This document shows positions 18,636 through 27,422 of a stretch of DNA of 32,010 bases, in pieces (position 1 is the stretch's first letter; each line of letters begins with the position of its first letter). The position numbers were made by a program, and so were the translations under genes. The notes beneath the pieces were generated by a model. That model did no database searches. It saw only the letters and a program-made list of their open reading frames with translations, and was not told the origin of the DNA. Source of the stretch: Eubacteriales bacterium (GTDB lineage: Bacteria > Bacillota > Clostridia > Lachnospirales > Lachnospiraceae); the NCBI GenBank assembly GCA_030536855.1, contig JAUNPK010000028.1:1-32010 (forward strand). Direction: 5' to 3'.

Positions 18636-19196
18636 TTAAACACTCCCCTTCAATTGTAAGAATATATGTTTATTTGTTTTATACCTTTTAACTCTCTTAA
18701 CAAGGAAACCACAGGATTCAATATAATCAAGTTCTGAATCTATATTCTCCTCAATAATTATATTAGTATATTCATCAATGATATCGGAAACGGACAGGGC
18801 TGATAATACGTCTTTTTCATAATCTTTTCCGTAAGGCGGATCCATGTAAACTATATCATATACCCCTTTGCCTTTTAAACGATTGATGGCAGACAAAACA
18901 TCCATTTCCATAACCTGGGCTTTATCATTAAGATGTGTAAAGGATAAGTTATTTTTTATACATGAAACGGCAGGTTTGGCAATCTCAACAAGAGTTGCTT
19001 CTTTAGCACCTCTGCTTAATGCTTCAATTGCGATTGCGCCGCTGCCTGAATATAAATCCAGAAATCTGCATCCAACAATATCCGAATGTAGTATATTGAA
19101 TAATGTCTCCTTAATTCTGTCTTGAGTAGGTCTTGTATCTGTGCCTTCTATTGTTTTTAGCGGAAGGCTTCTGGCGGTACCTGCAATTACTCTCAT
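18636..19196 (-). CDS. rsmD: 16S rRNA (guanine-966-N2)-methyltransferase
   Basis: The 186-residue protein begins [13 protein letters not shown] and contains the family segment [16 protein letters not shown], the SAM-binding [18 protein letters not shown] and the catalytic DPPYG. RsmD methylates G966 of 16S rRNA in the 30S subunit. The ATG at 19196 with GGAG seven bases upstream is preferred to one at 19208. rsmD followed by coaD is a strongly conserved pair. Confidence 0.94.
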   Translation of the reverse strand: MRVIAGTARSLPLKTIEGTDTRPTQDRIKETLFNILHSDIVGCRFLDLYSGSGAIAIEALSRGAKEATLVEIAKPAVSCIKNNLSFTHLNDKAQVMEMDVLSAINRLKGKGVYDIVYMDPPYGKDYEKDVLSALSVSDIIDEYTNIIIEENIDSELDYIESCGFLVKRVKRYKTNKHIFLQLKGSV

Positions 19197-19259
19197 TATA
19201 ATCTCCATTTCTGCGCGTCTTTTAAGTGCATATTGGGTTTGTGCCTGCTATTAATAATA

Positions 19260-21740
19260 CTAATCAAAAAAGTTCTTTAATTCAGAACGACTGTTAATTT
19301 GAAGTTTATTAAATATAACTTTCATATTAGATTTAACAGTACTTTCAGCAATAAATAATTGTTCTGCAATTTCTTTATTTGTTAATCTTTGAGCTGCAAG
19401 TTTTGCAACATCAGCTTCTCTTACTGTAAGTCCATAATCAGCAAGAAGTCTTCCTGCCTTTTTAATGGTCTTTACGCCCTTTTCGTATGTTCTTGCAAGT
19501 TTATGTATGTTCTTAACAAAGGCTGACATATTCTTACTTACACCTGATTCATCCAACAAGGAATCAATATATGAATAATTGTGTACAAACGGCATATACA
19601 ATTTATCATGAATTGCTAACTCCATAGCTTCAATCAAAAATTTGTGAGCTTTTTCATATTCCCCTATTTCATTGTTGGCAATTGCAAGATAGATGTAAGT
19701 ATAAATTCTTGGAACAATATAAGAATATACTTTACTAAGTCCAAGAAGTTGTCCGCTTATTCCGAGAAAATGATGATAATCTTCGGTAAGTAACAGATAT
19801 TTCCCCAAAATGATATTGATGAAGCTTAATGAAAGGAAATTAGTGTTATCTTCAATACTTTTCTCATCCTTAAGCCAGTTTGCAATCTTATCAGGTTCTC
19901 CAAGATTAGAGAAAACTAATGATTTACACAAATCAACCATTTTTCCCATATGTCTTGAAACAAAATCTGTACTGTCAAGCTTACGGGTCATATTGTTCAT
20001 ATATTCCTTATAAGCATCATTAGCTCCATGATATATGGAAATGAGCGCAAGTATATATGTTGCAGCTATATAAATGCTGTGCTGATTTCTGCTGTCGGCC
20101 ATGTATATTGCTTTATGGCAGAGAATTTCAGCACTTTCAATTTCACCACGGTTATACAACACCTCTGCTTTCATAAGTGCTTCAAAACCTTTACCATGTC
20201 CGTTGGTTATTCGATAGTAGTTTGGAGCGCAATCCTCTAAGGTTAACATTTCAACATCAAGTGCACCCGATTTCCTATGATACATGGACATAATAGACGG
20301 GCATTCAAAGGTAAAAGGATACTGTCCTGCCAACGTATTTACAGGAGATTTTGTGATGGATGCAACCTTTTTGAATGATTCATTCATTTTTGCAAAATCA
20401 TTATAAGATGAAAATGCGTTAATAAACTCTAATTCTGCATAATGGGATGCTTTAATAGAATCATTAAGGGAGTCATCGTTTTCAATATCGTTATAAATAT
20501 CTTTCATAAGACTTTGCATGGTATTTTTCTCATTATACATAAACATTATAAAGCATATAATAATGGAAAATTTATAATTACCGTGCTTGTCTGTCTCCCA
20601 GTAATGATTAGCTATTTCAAAAAATAAATCCTTATTTTCTTTGATAATATATCCGTATATACTGCGCAATGTGGTATTAGAAGTGTATATTTTCTCATAT
20701 TCACCGCAATTGTTATAAAGCTTTATTGCATTAAAATAATTACCGCTGCTAAGGTATGTATTGGCAGCTCTAAGAGTTGCTTCGTTTATTTCACTCAAAG
20801 GCTTTTGATTAAATATTCCCTTGAGAAAATGTAAGAATACCGGATTAAAATAGTAAACCTTATTATGAGAATCATATTCAATTATTGGTGTTTTTCTAAG
20901 ATATAACAGACAAGTATGCTCATCAAGCAAGGTCTGGGCCATGCATTGGCTGGTGGTAAACTTATCAAAGATAGAAAGATTTAACAGGAAATCTTTATGT
21001 GCATCATCAAGGTTATACCAAAAATTTGTATTGATAAATTCATCACATTTGTCCAATATAACTGAATTATTTCCCTGTTTGTTGTATTCCACGTATAATT
21101 CCACTACGTAAGGCCATCCAAGAGTTTCATTGTAAATTGTCTTGGCGGTTTCTCTGTCAATAATAATTTCATTCATTCTGAAGAAATCATATATATCTTC
21201 ATGGTCAAATCTTAATAATTCTTTTCCTAAAAAGCCGGTTTCCTGTTTTGTGATTATATTGATAACATCAGGATTATGTATCTCGCTAATATTAAATACA
21301 TATCTTATACCCATGGAATTATCGGAATAACATGTGGATATAATCCTGCATATTATGTCATTCATACAACTATCAAAATTATCAATTATAATCATGACAT
21401 GAGGTTTCTCTGCCGGAAAGGATGAAAGAATATTTTTTATTTTATTAATGTCATCTTCACTTTCCGGAAATCCAATAAGTGAAAGCTGTGATGAGTAAGA
21501 AGGGTTTACAATCTTCAAGGCATTACAAAGATTGCTCCAGAACATTTCTTTTTTGGTGTTTGCATCAATCCACAGTATTGTAAACTTGGGATTGTTCTTA
21601 AAAAACGTGCGACAAACCATAGATTTGCCGTATCCGGTAGGAGCACAAATAAAATTATATCTGTATTCTTCAAATGTTTCCAAAGCATCTTTCAATCTTT
21701 TTGACATATATGCTCTGTTTAAATGTTTTAAATGTGCCAT
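19260..21740 (-). CDS. Large MalT/LAL-type ATP-binding LuxR-family regulator
   Basis: The 826-residue protein has an N-terminal STAND-type NTPase with Walker A APTGYGKS (residues 33-40) and Walker B VMIIIDNFD (about 115-123). A long helical region, probably TPR-like, runs from about 330 to 740. A C-terminal LuxR helix-turn-helix (about 762-826) contains LTVREADVAKLAAQRLTNKEIAEQLFIAESTVKSNM-type residues in normal order. Such proteins bind a small inducer and ATP, oligomerise and activate transcription; the signal here is unknown. The ATG follows GAGGGGTGAG, 35 nt after gpsA, and the gene is co-directional with all operon neighbours. A regulator of this size within a der-plsY-gpsA-rsmD-coaD run is unexpected. 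Confidence 0.88.
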   Translation of the reverse strand: MAHLKHLNRAYMSKRLKDALETFEEYRYNFICAPTGYGKSMVCRTFFKNNPKFTILWIDANTKKEMFWSNLCNALKIVNPSYSSQLSLIGFPESEDDINKIKNILSSFPAEKPHVMIIIDNFDSCMNDIICRIISTCYSDNSMGIRYVFNISEIHNPDVINIITKQETGFLGKELLRFDHEDIYDFFRMNEIIIDRETAKTIYNETLGWPYVVELYVEYNKQGNNSVILDKCDEFINTNFWYNLDDAHKDFLLNLSIFDKFTTSQCMAQTLLDEHTCLLYLRKTPIIEYDSHNKVYYFNPVFLHFLKGIFNQKPLSEINEATLRAANTYLSSGNYFNAIKLYNNCGEYEKIYTSNTTLRSIYGYIIKENKDLFFEIANHYWETDKHGNYKFSIIICFIMFMYNEKNTMQSLMKDIYNDIENDDSLNDSIKASHYAELEFINAFSSYNDFAKMNESFKKVASITKSPVNTLAGQYPFTFECPSIMSMYHRKSGALDVEMLTLEDCAPNYYRITNGHGKGFEALMKAEVLYNRGEIESAEILCHKAIYMADSRNQHSIYIAATYILALISIYHGANDAYKEYMNNMTRKLDSTDFVSRHMGKMVDLCKSLVFSNLGEPDKIANWLKDEKSIEDNTNFLSLSFINIILGKYLLLTEDYHHFLGISGQLLGLSKVYSYIVPRIYTYIYLAIANNEIGEYEKAHKFLIEAMELAIHDKLYMPFVHNYSYIDSLLDESGVSKNMSAFVKNIHKLARTYEKGVKTIKKAGRLLADYGLTVREADVAKLAAQRLTNKEIAEQLFIAESTVKSNMKVIFNKLQINSRSELKNFFD

Positions 21741-21775
21741 AATATCTCACCCCTCTATTATCTTACTGAAAACAT

Positions 21776-22786
21776 TTAGTTCCATTCAGAATCATATGAT
21801 TCGATTTTTTTATCCCTAAGCATAAGATCTTTAACACCATCAGAAGGAGATTTTCCTTCAAATAAAACAAGGTTAACCTGTTCTACTATAGGCATTTCGA
21901 CATTGTATTTCTTTGATAATGCATAGGCTGCTTTAGCACTGTATACACCTTCAACAACCATCTGGACCTCAGCCATTGCTTCATCTTTGCTATATCCTTT
22001 ACCAATCAGAATACCTGCTCTTCTGTTACGGCTATGCATACTTGCACAAGTAACAATCAAATCACCGATTCCTGATAAACCGGTAAATGTTATGGCATCT
22101 GCTCCCATTGCAATTCCAAGTCTCGCAATTTCAGCTATACCACGGGTTATAAGAGCTGCTTTAGTATTGTCACCGTAACCCAGACCATCAGCGATACCTG
22201 CAGCAAGGGCTATTACATTTTTAAGGGAACCGCCTATGCAGATACCTAAAACATCAGGACTGATATATACCCTGAACACATCACTCATGAATATATTCTG
22301 AAGATATGTAGCATCATCCTTGTTCTTAGTTCCGATTACGCAAGTGGTAGGAATTCCTCTTCCTACTTCTTCAGCATGACTTGGGCCGGAAAGTACTGCT
22401 ACTACAGCCTGAGGTATTTCTTCTTCGATTACTTCGCATAATGTCTTTAATGAAGCTTCCTCAATACCTTTACCTACATTAACTATATACTGGTTTTCCT
22501 TTACATAAGGAGCCATAAGTTTTGCAGTGGATCTTGTATAAGGTGAAGCAACTGCCAAAACTAAAACATCATTTTCATTAATTACTTTTTCGGTATTTGC
22601 ATCAAAATGAATTGAATCAGGAAGTATTACTCCCGGAAGACATTTTTTATTCTCCCGCTCTTTCTTTAACTGTTCTATTTCTTCTGGAAATACAGACCAG
22701 ACTGTTACATCATGTCCGTTATTATTTAGTAATATTGCAAGTCCAAGGCCCCAGCTTCCGGCACCCATTACACCAATTTTAGCCAT
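21776..22786 (-). CDS. gpsA: NAD(P)-dependent glycerol-3-phosphate dehydrogenase
   Basis: GpsA reduces dihydroxyacetone phosphate to sn-glycerol-3-phosphate, the substrate of PlsY. The 336-residue protein has the Rossmann motif IGVMGAGSWGLGLA, the VNVGKGIE and LSGPSHAEEV segments and the catalytic-lysine region GGSLKNVIALAAGIADGLGYGDNTKAAL. ATG 22786 is chosen over an in-frame TTG at 22804 because GGAGAG overlaps that TTG. It overlaps the plsY end by 8 nt, fitting consecutive action in phospholipid synthesis. Confidence 0.96.
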   Translation of the reverse strand: MAKIGVMGAGSWGLGLAILLNNNGHDVTVWSVFPEEIEQLKKERENKKCLPGVILPDSIHFDANTEKVINENDVLVLAVASPYTRSTAKLMAPYVKENQYIVNVGKGIEEASLKTLCEVIEEEIPQAVVAVLSGPSHAEEVGRGIPTTCVIGTKNKDDATYLQNIFMSDVFRVYISPDVLGICIGGSLKNVIALAAGIADGLGYGDNTKAALITRGIAEIARLGIAMGADAITFTGLSGIGDLIVTCASMHSRNRRAGILIGKGYSKDEAMAEVQMVVEGVYSAKAAYALSKKYNVEMPIVEQVNLVLFEGKSPSDGVKDLMLRDKKIESYDSEWN

Positions 22787-23447
22787 TATTTTTCTTCTCT
22801 CCAATCTTTCTTTCGGTTCCTTTTATTAATCGGGAAATATTACCGCTGTGTCTTATGAATCCTAAGGCAGCAAAAAGAAATACTACAACATAACTTTCAA
22901 TTAGCTGATCTTGTGGAATAGGAAGAAATCCAATCTGTCCCCATATAACGAATTCAATAAAGAATCCTGCAATTCCAACAAGAGAACCTAATGAAACATA
23001 TTTTGAAATTATCACTACAAGTGCAAATGTTGAAATACCTAAGAGTGTAAATAAAAAGCAATATTTAGGAAACAGAAAAAGGCTTATAACAACGCCTGAT
23101 GTAGCTGCAATTCCTTTTCCGCCTTTAAATTTAAGATAAAATGGAAAATTATGCCCAAGCACAACTCCAAAACCACCGTAAAGAATCAGAATCATTTCAG
23201 CGATTCCGGTATTATTGCCATAGACAAAGTGAATTATTATAGCAACAAGTACGGCTTTAAACATATCCAGAAAATAAGTCAAAAAACCGGCTTTCTTGCC
23301 CAATGTTCTCATTGTATTAGTGGTTCCGGCATTACCGCTACCATGCTCTCTTATATCAATGTGGTTGAATTTTCCAATCCAAAATCCTGCCTGAACCAAA
23401 GATCCTGCAAAATATCCTAATAAAAGACATATAACTCTTTGAAGCAT
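22779..23447 (-). CDS. plsY: Glycerol-3-phosphate acyltransferase PlsY
   Basis: PlsY transfers an acyl group from acyl-phosphate to glycerol-3-phosphate at the membrane, making lysophosphatidate. The 222-residue polytopic protein has motif 1 GSGNAGTTNTMRTLGKKAG and motif 2 GHNFPFYLKFKGGKGIAATSG. Its ATG overlaps the der stop (TAATG), and its end overlaps gpsA, so der-plsY-gpsA are tightly coupled. Confidence 0.96.
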   Translation of the reverse strand: MLQRVICLLLGYFAGSLVQAGFWIGKFNHIDIREHGSGNAGTTNTMRTLGKKAGFLTYFLDMFKAVLVAIIIHFVYGNNTGIAEMILILYGGFGVVLGHNFPFYLKFKGGKGIAATSGVVISLFLFPKYCFLFTLLGISTFALVVIISKYVSLGSLVGIAGFFIEFVIWGQIGFLPIPQDQLIESYVVVFLFAALGFIRHSGNISRLIKGTERKIGEKKNNG

Positions 23448-24772
23448 TATTCTTTCTCCTTGCGTTCTCTGTTAATAAATCTTATTGATGTGCCTCTGAA
23501 ACCAAAGGACTCGCGAATTCTGTTTTCGATATATCTTGTATATGAAAAATGAGTGAGCTCTTTATCATTAACAAACATAACAAAGGTTGGAGGTTTAACT
23601 GAAACCTGTGTCATATAATAAATTCTTAAGCGCTTGCCTTTATCTGAAGGTGGTTGTTTCATGGCAACAGCTTCAGTAAGGATTTCATTAAGGACACCTG
23701 TAGGAATTCTCAATGTCTGGCTGTCTATAATTGTGTCTATAAGCTCGTACAGTTTATTAAGTCTTTGTCCTGTAACAGCAGATACAAATATTATTTCTGC
23801 ATAAGACATAAAGGACAAAGTATCTTTAATCTTACTTGTAAATTCATATATAGTCTTGTCGTTTTTCTCAATAGAGTCCCATTTATTAACAGCAATAATT
23901 ATACCTTTACCTCTTTCATGGGCAATACCTGCTATTTTAGCATCCTGCTCCGTAACACCTTCATTGGCATCAATTACAAGAATAGCTATATCACATCTTT
24001 CAACGGCAGCAACTGTACGTATAATACTATATCTTTCAAGTTCTTCTTTTATTTTGTTCTTTCTTCTAAGACCTGCTGTATCAATAAAAACATATTCTTT
24101 TTTGTTGTATGTTACAACTGTATCAATAGCATCTCTTGTTGTGCCGGCTATATCAGAAACAATAACACGGTTCTTTCCCATAAGCTTATTGATAATTGAA
24201 GATTTACCTACATTTGGCTTACCTATAATGGCAATCTTAGGTCGTTCATCCTCTTCTACACTGTCTGAGTTTTCCGGGAAATATTTCGTTACTTCATCCA
24301 GCATATCACCAATGCCTAACTTGGAAGCTGCACTGATTGGTATTGGATCGCCTATGCCAAGATTATAGAACTCGTATACATCTGGCATAAGTTTATCAAA
24401 ATTATCCACCTTATTAACAACAAGAACTACAGGTTTTCTTGAACGTCTAAGCATATCTGCTACTTTGGCATCGGAATCCACAAGTCCCTGTTTAACATCT
24501 GTAATAAATACAATTACATCTGCAGTTTCAATGGCAATCTCAGCCTGTTCACGCATCTGTGCAAGTATAACATCATTAGTATCCGGTTCGATTCCACCTG
24601 TATCAATCAAGGTGAAAGATCTGTTTAGCCATGTCACTTCCGCATATATACGGTCTCTTGTGACACCGGGTGTGTCTTTAACTATAGAAATCTGCTGGCC
24701 TGCAAGATCGTTGAACAAAGTCGATTTACCAACATTTGGACGACCTACAATAGCCACGATTGGCTTACTCAT
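23447..24772 (-). CDS. der: Ribosome assembly GTPase Der (EngA)
   Basis: Der is a tandem GTPase needed for 50S subunit assembly. The 441-residue protein has two G domains: G1 GRPNVGKS with DTGG and NKVD in the first, and GKPNVGKS with DTAG and NKWD in the second. A C-terminal KH-like domain ends with [19 protein letters not shown]. It is the first gene of the operon, with its own promoter 55 nt upstream and GAGGT before the ATG. der-plsY-gpsA is a conserved Firmicutes arrangement. Confidence 0.97.
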   Translation of the reverse strand: MSKPIVAIVGRPNVGKSTLFNDLAGQQISIVKDTPGVTRDRIYAEVTWLNRSFTLIDTGGIEPDTNDVILAQMREQAEIAIETADVIVFITDVKQGLVDSDAKVADMLRRSRKPVVLVVNKVDNFDKLMPDVYEFYNLGIGDPIPISAASKLGIGDMLDEVTKYFPENSDSVEEDERPKIAIIGKPNVGKSSIINKLMGKNRVIVSDIAGTTRDAIDTVVTYNKKEYVFIDTAGLRRKNKIKEELERYSIIRTVAAVERCDIAILVIDANEGVTEQDAKIAGIAHERGKGIIIAVNKWDSIEKNDKTIYEFTSKIKDTLSFMSYAEIIFVSAVTGQRLNKLYELIDTIIDSQTLRIPTGVLNEILTEAVAMKQPPSDKGKRLRIYYMTQVSVKPPTFVMFVNDKELTHFSYTRYIENRIRESFGFRGTSIRFINRERKEKE

Positions 24773-24826
24773 AATTTACCTCATTTCAAATGAATTTATA
24801 AAAAATTTACATACATAATCTAGAAT

Positions 24827-24855
24827 ATAATACCAATTTAATTGCCTTTTGTAAA
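24827..24855 (-). promoter_or_regulatory. Promoter of the der operon
   Basis: The minus strand shows TTTACA (24855-24850), 17 nt, then TATTAT (24832-24827). The predicted start is near 24820, about 48 nt before the der ATG. Its -35 region interleaves with the divergent promoter of the gene at 24910. Confidence 0.65.
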
Positions 24856-24870
24856 GCGCTATGCTATTAT
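24842..24870 (+). promoter_or_regulatory. Divergent promoter of the unknown exported-protein gene
   Basis: The plus strand shows TTGCCT (24842-24847), 17 nt, then TATTAT (24865-24870) preceded by TGC, an extended -10. The predicted start is near 24877, followed by a TGGAGG ribosome binding site before the ATG at 24910. Confidence 0.6.
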
Positions 24871-24909
24871 ACTCAAAGTTATAAATGCTATATTTTTGGA
24901 GGTTTTTTC

Positions 24910-25743
24910 ATGAAGAAACGATGGTCTGTTTTTGCATCTGCATTTCTCACTGTTATTATATTTTTAACCGGAATGATAAGTCCTGTTAATACATTTGCAT
25001 CAGATAATAATACTTTTAAATTTTCAGAAATTGACCTGATAATAGATGTTCCAAAGGAATTAATAAGTTTTACAAGAAGTACAACTAATAATAATTCATA
25101 TCTTGATAAGCTTGGAGTTGAGGATGCTACAGTACTCACTTCCAGTATGGTGGCAAATAATATTTTTCTTGAAGCTGTACCGGAAGATGTTAGTTATGAA
25201 ATTGCTGTTTTTGGAAAAAAAGCATCTGATTCATTAAGTAATTTTAATGAAATAAATGATGATGAAATTAATAATTTGTTTAAGGAATATGTATCTTCCC
25301 AGAAATCTATCAATAATGATAATATTGAGGAAACACTGGAAGATTCACAGATAAAGGAAATTAATGGTATAAAATATTTTGTTACAGATATAAAATCAGT
25401 TTCCAACAATGTAACTGTATATGTTAGAAAATATTATACTGTTATCAGAGGATATATATATACTTATGCTGTTCAGTCAAAGGCTAACATTGTTAGTTCT
25501 GATATGGACAACATGATTACATCTATTATTCAAAGCGCCCAATACAAAGAAGTAAAGAAATCAATCTTTGAAAACTTTGTGGTTAGTGAGATTGTTTCCA
25601 ATATTATAACTATTGGAGTACCTATAGTTATATTAATACTTCTTCTGGTTATAATTTCAAATGTGGGCAAAAAAGGCAGAAAAAAACTTGCAGATGAAGA
25701 AGCTGAGCTTAGAGAAAAATATAAAAAAGAACAGGTTAAATAA
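24910..25743 (+). CDS. Unknown exported protein with C-terminal membrane anchor
   Basis: I do not recognise this 277-residue protein. It has a clear N-terminal signal peptide (basic KKR, hydrophobic core about residues 8-25, likely cleavage after about residue 31, near NTFAS). An extracytoplasmic domain of about 180 residues, rich in Asp/Asn/Ser, follows. A single membrane helix (about 225-247) is followed by a charged tail (GKKGRKKLADEEAELREKYKK). This predicts a type I topology with the domain outside. The domain segment ENFVVSEIV and the pattern around YYTVIRGYIYTYAVQ suggest a beta-rich fold, but I cannot name one. It is a single-gene transcript between its own promoter and a strong terminator. 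There is no cysteine in the extracellular part that would suggest a lipoprotein. Confidence 0.85.
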   Translation: MKKRWSVFASAFLTVIIFLTGMISPVNTFASDNNTFKFSEIDLIIDVPKELISFTRSTTNNNSYLDKLGVEDATVLTSSMVANNIFLEAVPEDVSYEIAVFGKKASDSLSNFNEINDDEINNLFKEYVSSQKSINNDNIEETLEDSQIKEINGIKYFVTDIKSVSNNVTVYVRKYYTVIRGYIYTYAVQSKANIVSSDMDNMITSIIQSAQYKEVKKSIFENFVVSEIVSNIITIGVPIVILILLLVIISNVGKKGRKKLADEEAELREKYKKEQVK

Positions 25744-25747
25744 ATAT

Positions 25748-25780
25748 AAGGAGGGAGGGGGTCTGACCCCCTCCCTCTTT
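25748..25780. terminator. GC-rich bidirectional terminator
   Basis: Arms at 25751-25763 and 25765-25777 are perfectly complementary around GGGGGTCTGACCCCC; the working stem is about 11 bp with a 5-nt loop, extended by AT pairs. T-rich sequence follows on both strands. It sits 5 nt after the plus-strand gene and touches the pgeF stop, so it ends both convergent transcripts. Confidence 0.9.
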
Positions 25781-26663
25781 ACTTTATATATATAAAGTTA
25801 CATAATACCCCACGTTTTCCCATGGATGCCCTATGGGAAAATAATATATCACTGTTACAGCAGGTGCATATATCCGAGATATTAATATTTTCAGCTTTTA
25901 TTCCGGAATTTAACATATTGAAATAATTTGCCATAGGAAGATTAAGTAAATATTTATCATCATTTTTTTTCGAAAGGATATGATCTATTTCGTGTGAAGA
26001 ATATGCATTGCTAAATTCAATGGCTACATCCTCGCTGACTTCGTAACAATCCATGCAGATACCCGGACCGATGAAGGTACTGACATCTTCCGGTCTTGTG
26101 TTAAATTCCTTTGCCATAAGTTCAAGAGTGTTTGCGGTTATATTGTTAACTGTTCCACGCCATCCTGAATGAGAGGATGCAACAGCTCTGTTTACAGGAT
26201 CAATAAAAATCAAGGGAATGCAATCCGCAAAGGATGTTACAAGGCATACCCCGGATTCATTTGTCATAAGTCCGTCTATATTATCAAAGTTGCGCTCTTT
26301 TGTTATTCCCATACCAAGATGAGAACAATCCACTCTCATTACATTTGTGGTATGGGTCTGTTTAGAGCATACGCATTTGTCTTTAGTGATGTCTATAGCA
26401 TTTGTAAATAAGTCAAAATTTTTAAGAACATTATTTCTGTCATCACCCCTGTCAAAGGAAAAATTCATGGAACTGTATATCCCATTGCTTACTCCCCCAA
26501 GTCTTGTGGAAAATGCTGATTTTACCCAGGGAAATTTATCAAAGGGAACAAATTCAATGTAATAAACTCCGTTATTGTTTATAAGTCTTGTAGAATCTGT
26601 TACTGTTCCAACGGGTAGTTCTCTATAAAATTTACTGTTATCAATATATTTTAAAGATTTCAT
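25779..26663 (-). CDS. pgeF: PgeF/YlmD-family (LACC1-like, DUF152) multicopper-fold protein
   Basis: The 294-residue protein shows the family signatures CSKQTHTTNV, SFADCIPLIFIDP and ASSHSGWRGTVNNI, whose His, Cys and His are the zinc ligands, plus the late IGPGICMDCYEV and ISDICTCCN. Members were once called laccases; characterised ones are purine nucleoside phosphorylases or adenosine deaminases, and PgeF is linked to peptidoglycan quality control in E. coli. Substrate is not determinable here. It is the last gene of the lepB-pgeF run, 33 nt after yraN, and its stop abuts the terminator. Confidence 0.9.
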   Translation of the reverse strand: MKSLKYIDNSKFYRELPVGTVTDSTRLINNNGVYYIEFVPFDKFPWVKSAFSTRLGGVSNGIYSSMNFSFDRGDDRNNVLKNFDLFTNAIDITKDKCVCSKQTHTTNVMRVDCSHLGMGITKERNFDNIDGLMTNESGVCLVTSFADCIPLIFIDPVNRAVASSHSGWRGTVNNITANTLELMAKEFNTRPEDVSTFIGPGICMDCYEVSEDVAIEFSNAYSSHEIDHILSKKNDDKYLLNLPMANYFNMLNSGIKAENINISDICTCCNSDILFSHRASMGKRGVLCNFIYIK

Positions 26664-26696
26664 TTGGCTTATTTTATTCCTTTCATTGGAAATGTG

Positions 26697-27041
26697 CTAA
26701 AATGCATTTTTTATGTGGGTTATTTTGTCACCATCTATTCCAATAACATCAAATCTGCAGGGAATATCCATACGCTTGTAATGGGTGACAAGATAAATTT
26801 CCGCTGCTTTTCTTATTCTCATCTGCTTCCTTGCATTAACAGCTTCAAGTGAAATACCATATTCTCTGCTGCTTCGATATTTCACTTCTATAAATATTAT
26901 CCAATTAGCTTTCTTGGCAATAATATCTATTTCTGACGTTTTGCACCTGTAATTGCGCTCGATTATTTCATATCCATTTTTAATAAGATAGTTACAGGCA
27001 AGATTTTCATAATCACTTCCTGTTTGTCTGTTATTCTTCAT
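26697..27041 (-). CDS. yraN: YraN-family (UPF0102) endonuclease-fold protein
   Basis: The 114-residue protein matches YraN: GSDYENLACNYLIKNGYEIIERNYR at the N terminus, then EIDIIAKK and IFIEVKYRSS, the PD-(D/E)xK nuclease-like core, and LEAVNARKQMRIRKAAEIYL. The family is widespread, resembles Holliday-junction resolvases and has no settled function. It follows the FlhB-like gene closely; the same neighbourhood (rnhB-ylqG-ylqH-yraN) recurs in clostridia. Confidence 0.9.
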   Translation of the reverse strand: MKNNRQTGSDYENLACNYLIKNGYEIIERNYRCKTSEIDIIAKKANWIIFIEVKYRSSREYGISLEAVNARKQMRIRKAAEIYLVTHYKRMDIPCRFDVIGIDGDKITHIKNAF

Positions 27042-27064
27042 GCATTTTCCTATTTTGTTTATTC

Positions 27065-27361
27065 CTATTTTCCAGCTTTGCTACGGATTTTATCTGTTTC
27101 ATCTACAAATACAAGTATCTCAGCCACTATGGTATATAATTCAGGTGGAATCATTTCACCAATTTCTAATTTTGAAAGAGTATTTGCCAGCTTGCTATCC
27201 TCATAAGTGGGAACATTTGATTCTTTAGCTTTTTCAATAATCTTTTCAGCCATAAAGCTTTTGCCGGATGCAATAACTTTAGGAGCCTCTTCTCCGGGAG
27301 TATATTCAAGGGCGACAGCTATTTTAGGCTTTTTTGTGTTATATTCATCTTTATTTTCCAT
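27065..27361 (-). CDS. ylqH: Stand-alone FlhB C-terminal domain protein (YlqH-like)
   Basis: The 98-residue protein matches only the cytoplasmic end of FlhB, the type III secretion switch protein: IAVALEYTPGEEAPKVIASGKSF, NVPTYEDSKLANTLSKLEIGEMIPPELYTIVAEILVFV. There is no membrane part. The FlhB autocleavage motif NPTH is replaced by KKPK, so it is not self-cleaving. B. subtilis has the same type of orphan, ylqH, in the same order after rnhB and ylqG. It follows the FliK-like gene by 61 nt. GAGAGGTA precedes the ATG. Confidence 0.88.
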   Translation of the reverse strand: MENKDEYNTKKPKIAVALEYTPGEEAPKVIASGKSFMAEKIIEKAKESNVPTYEDSKLANTLSKLEIGEMIPPELYTIVAEILVFVDETDKIRSKAGK

Positions 27362-27377
27362 CTGGATACCTCTCTAT

Positions 27378-27421
27378 ATTAATTAAAATTGACAGTGTTT
27401 CGTAATTACTTTTTAATTAAT
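27378..27421. repeat. AT-only inverted repeat between the FliK-like and FlhB-like genes
   Basis: ATTAATTAAAA (27378-27388) and TTTTAATTAAT (27411-27421) form a perfect 11-bp inverted repeat with a 22-nt loop. It begins two bases after the FliK-like stop and ends 17 bases before the FlhB-like start. It is too AT-rich to be a convincing terminator. Confidence 0.4.
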
Positions 27422-27422
27422 T

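Noticed and set aside
22787-22804. Upstream TTG start for gpsA
   Set aside because: The extension covers the GGAGAG ribosome binding site, and GpsA proteins start at MAKIGV-like sequence.
23654-24368. Long plus-strand frames opposite der
   Set aside because: They are shadows of a strongly conserved GTPase gene on the minus strand and show no domain or translation signals.
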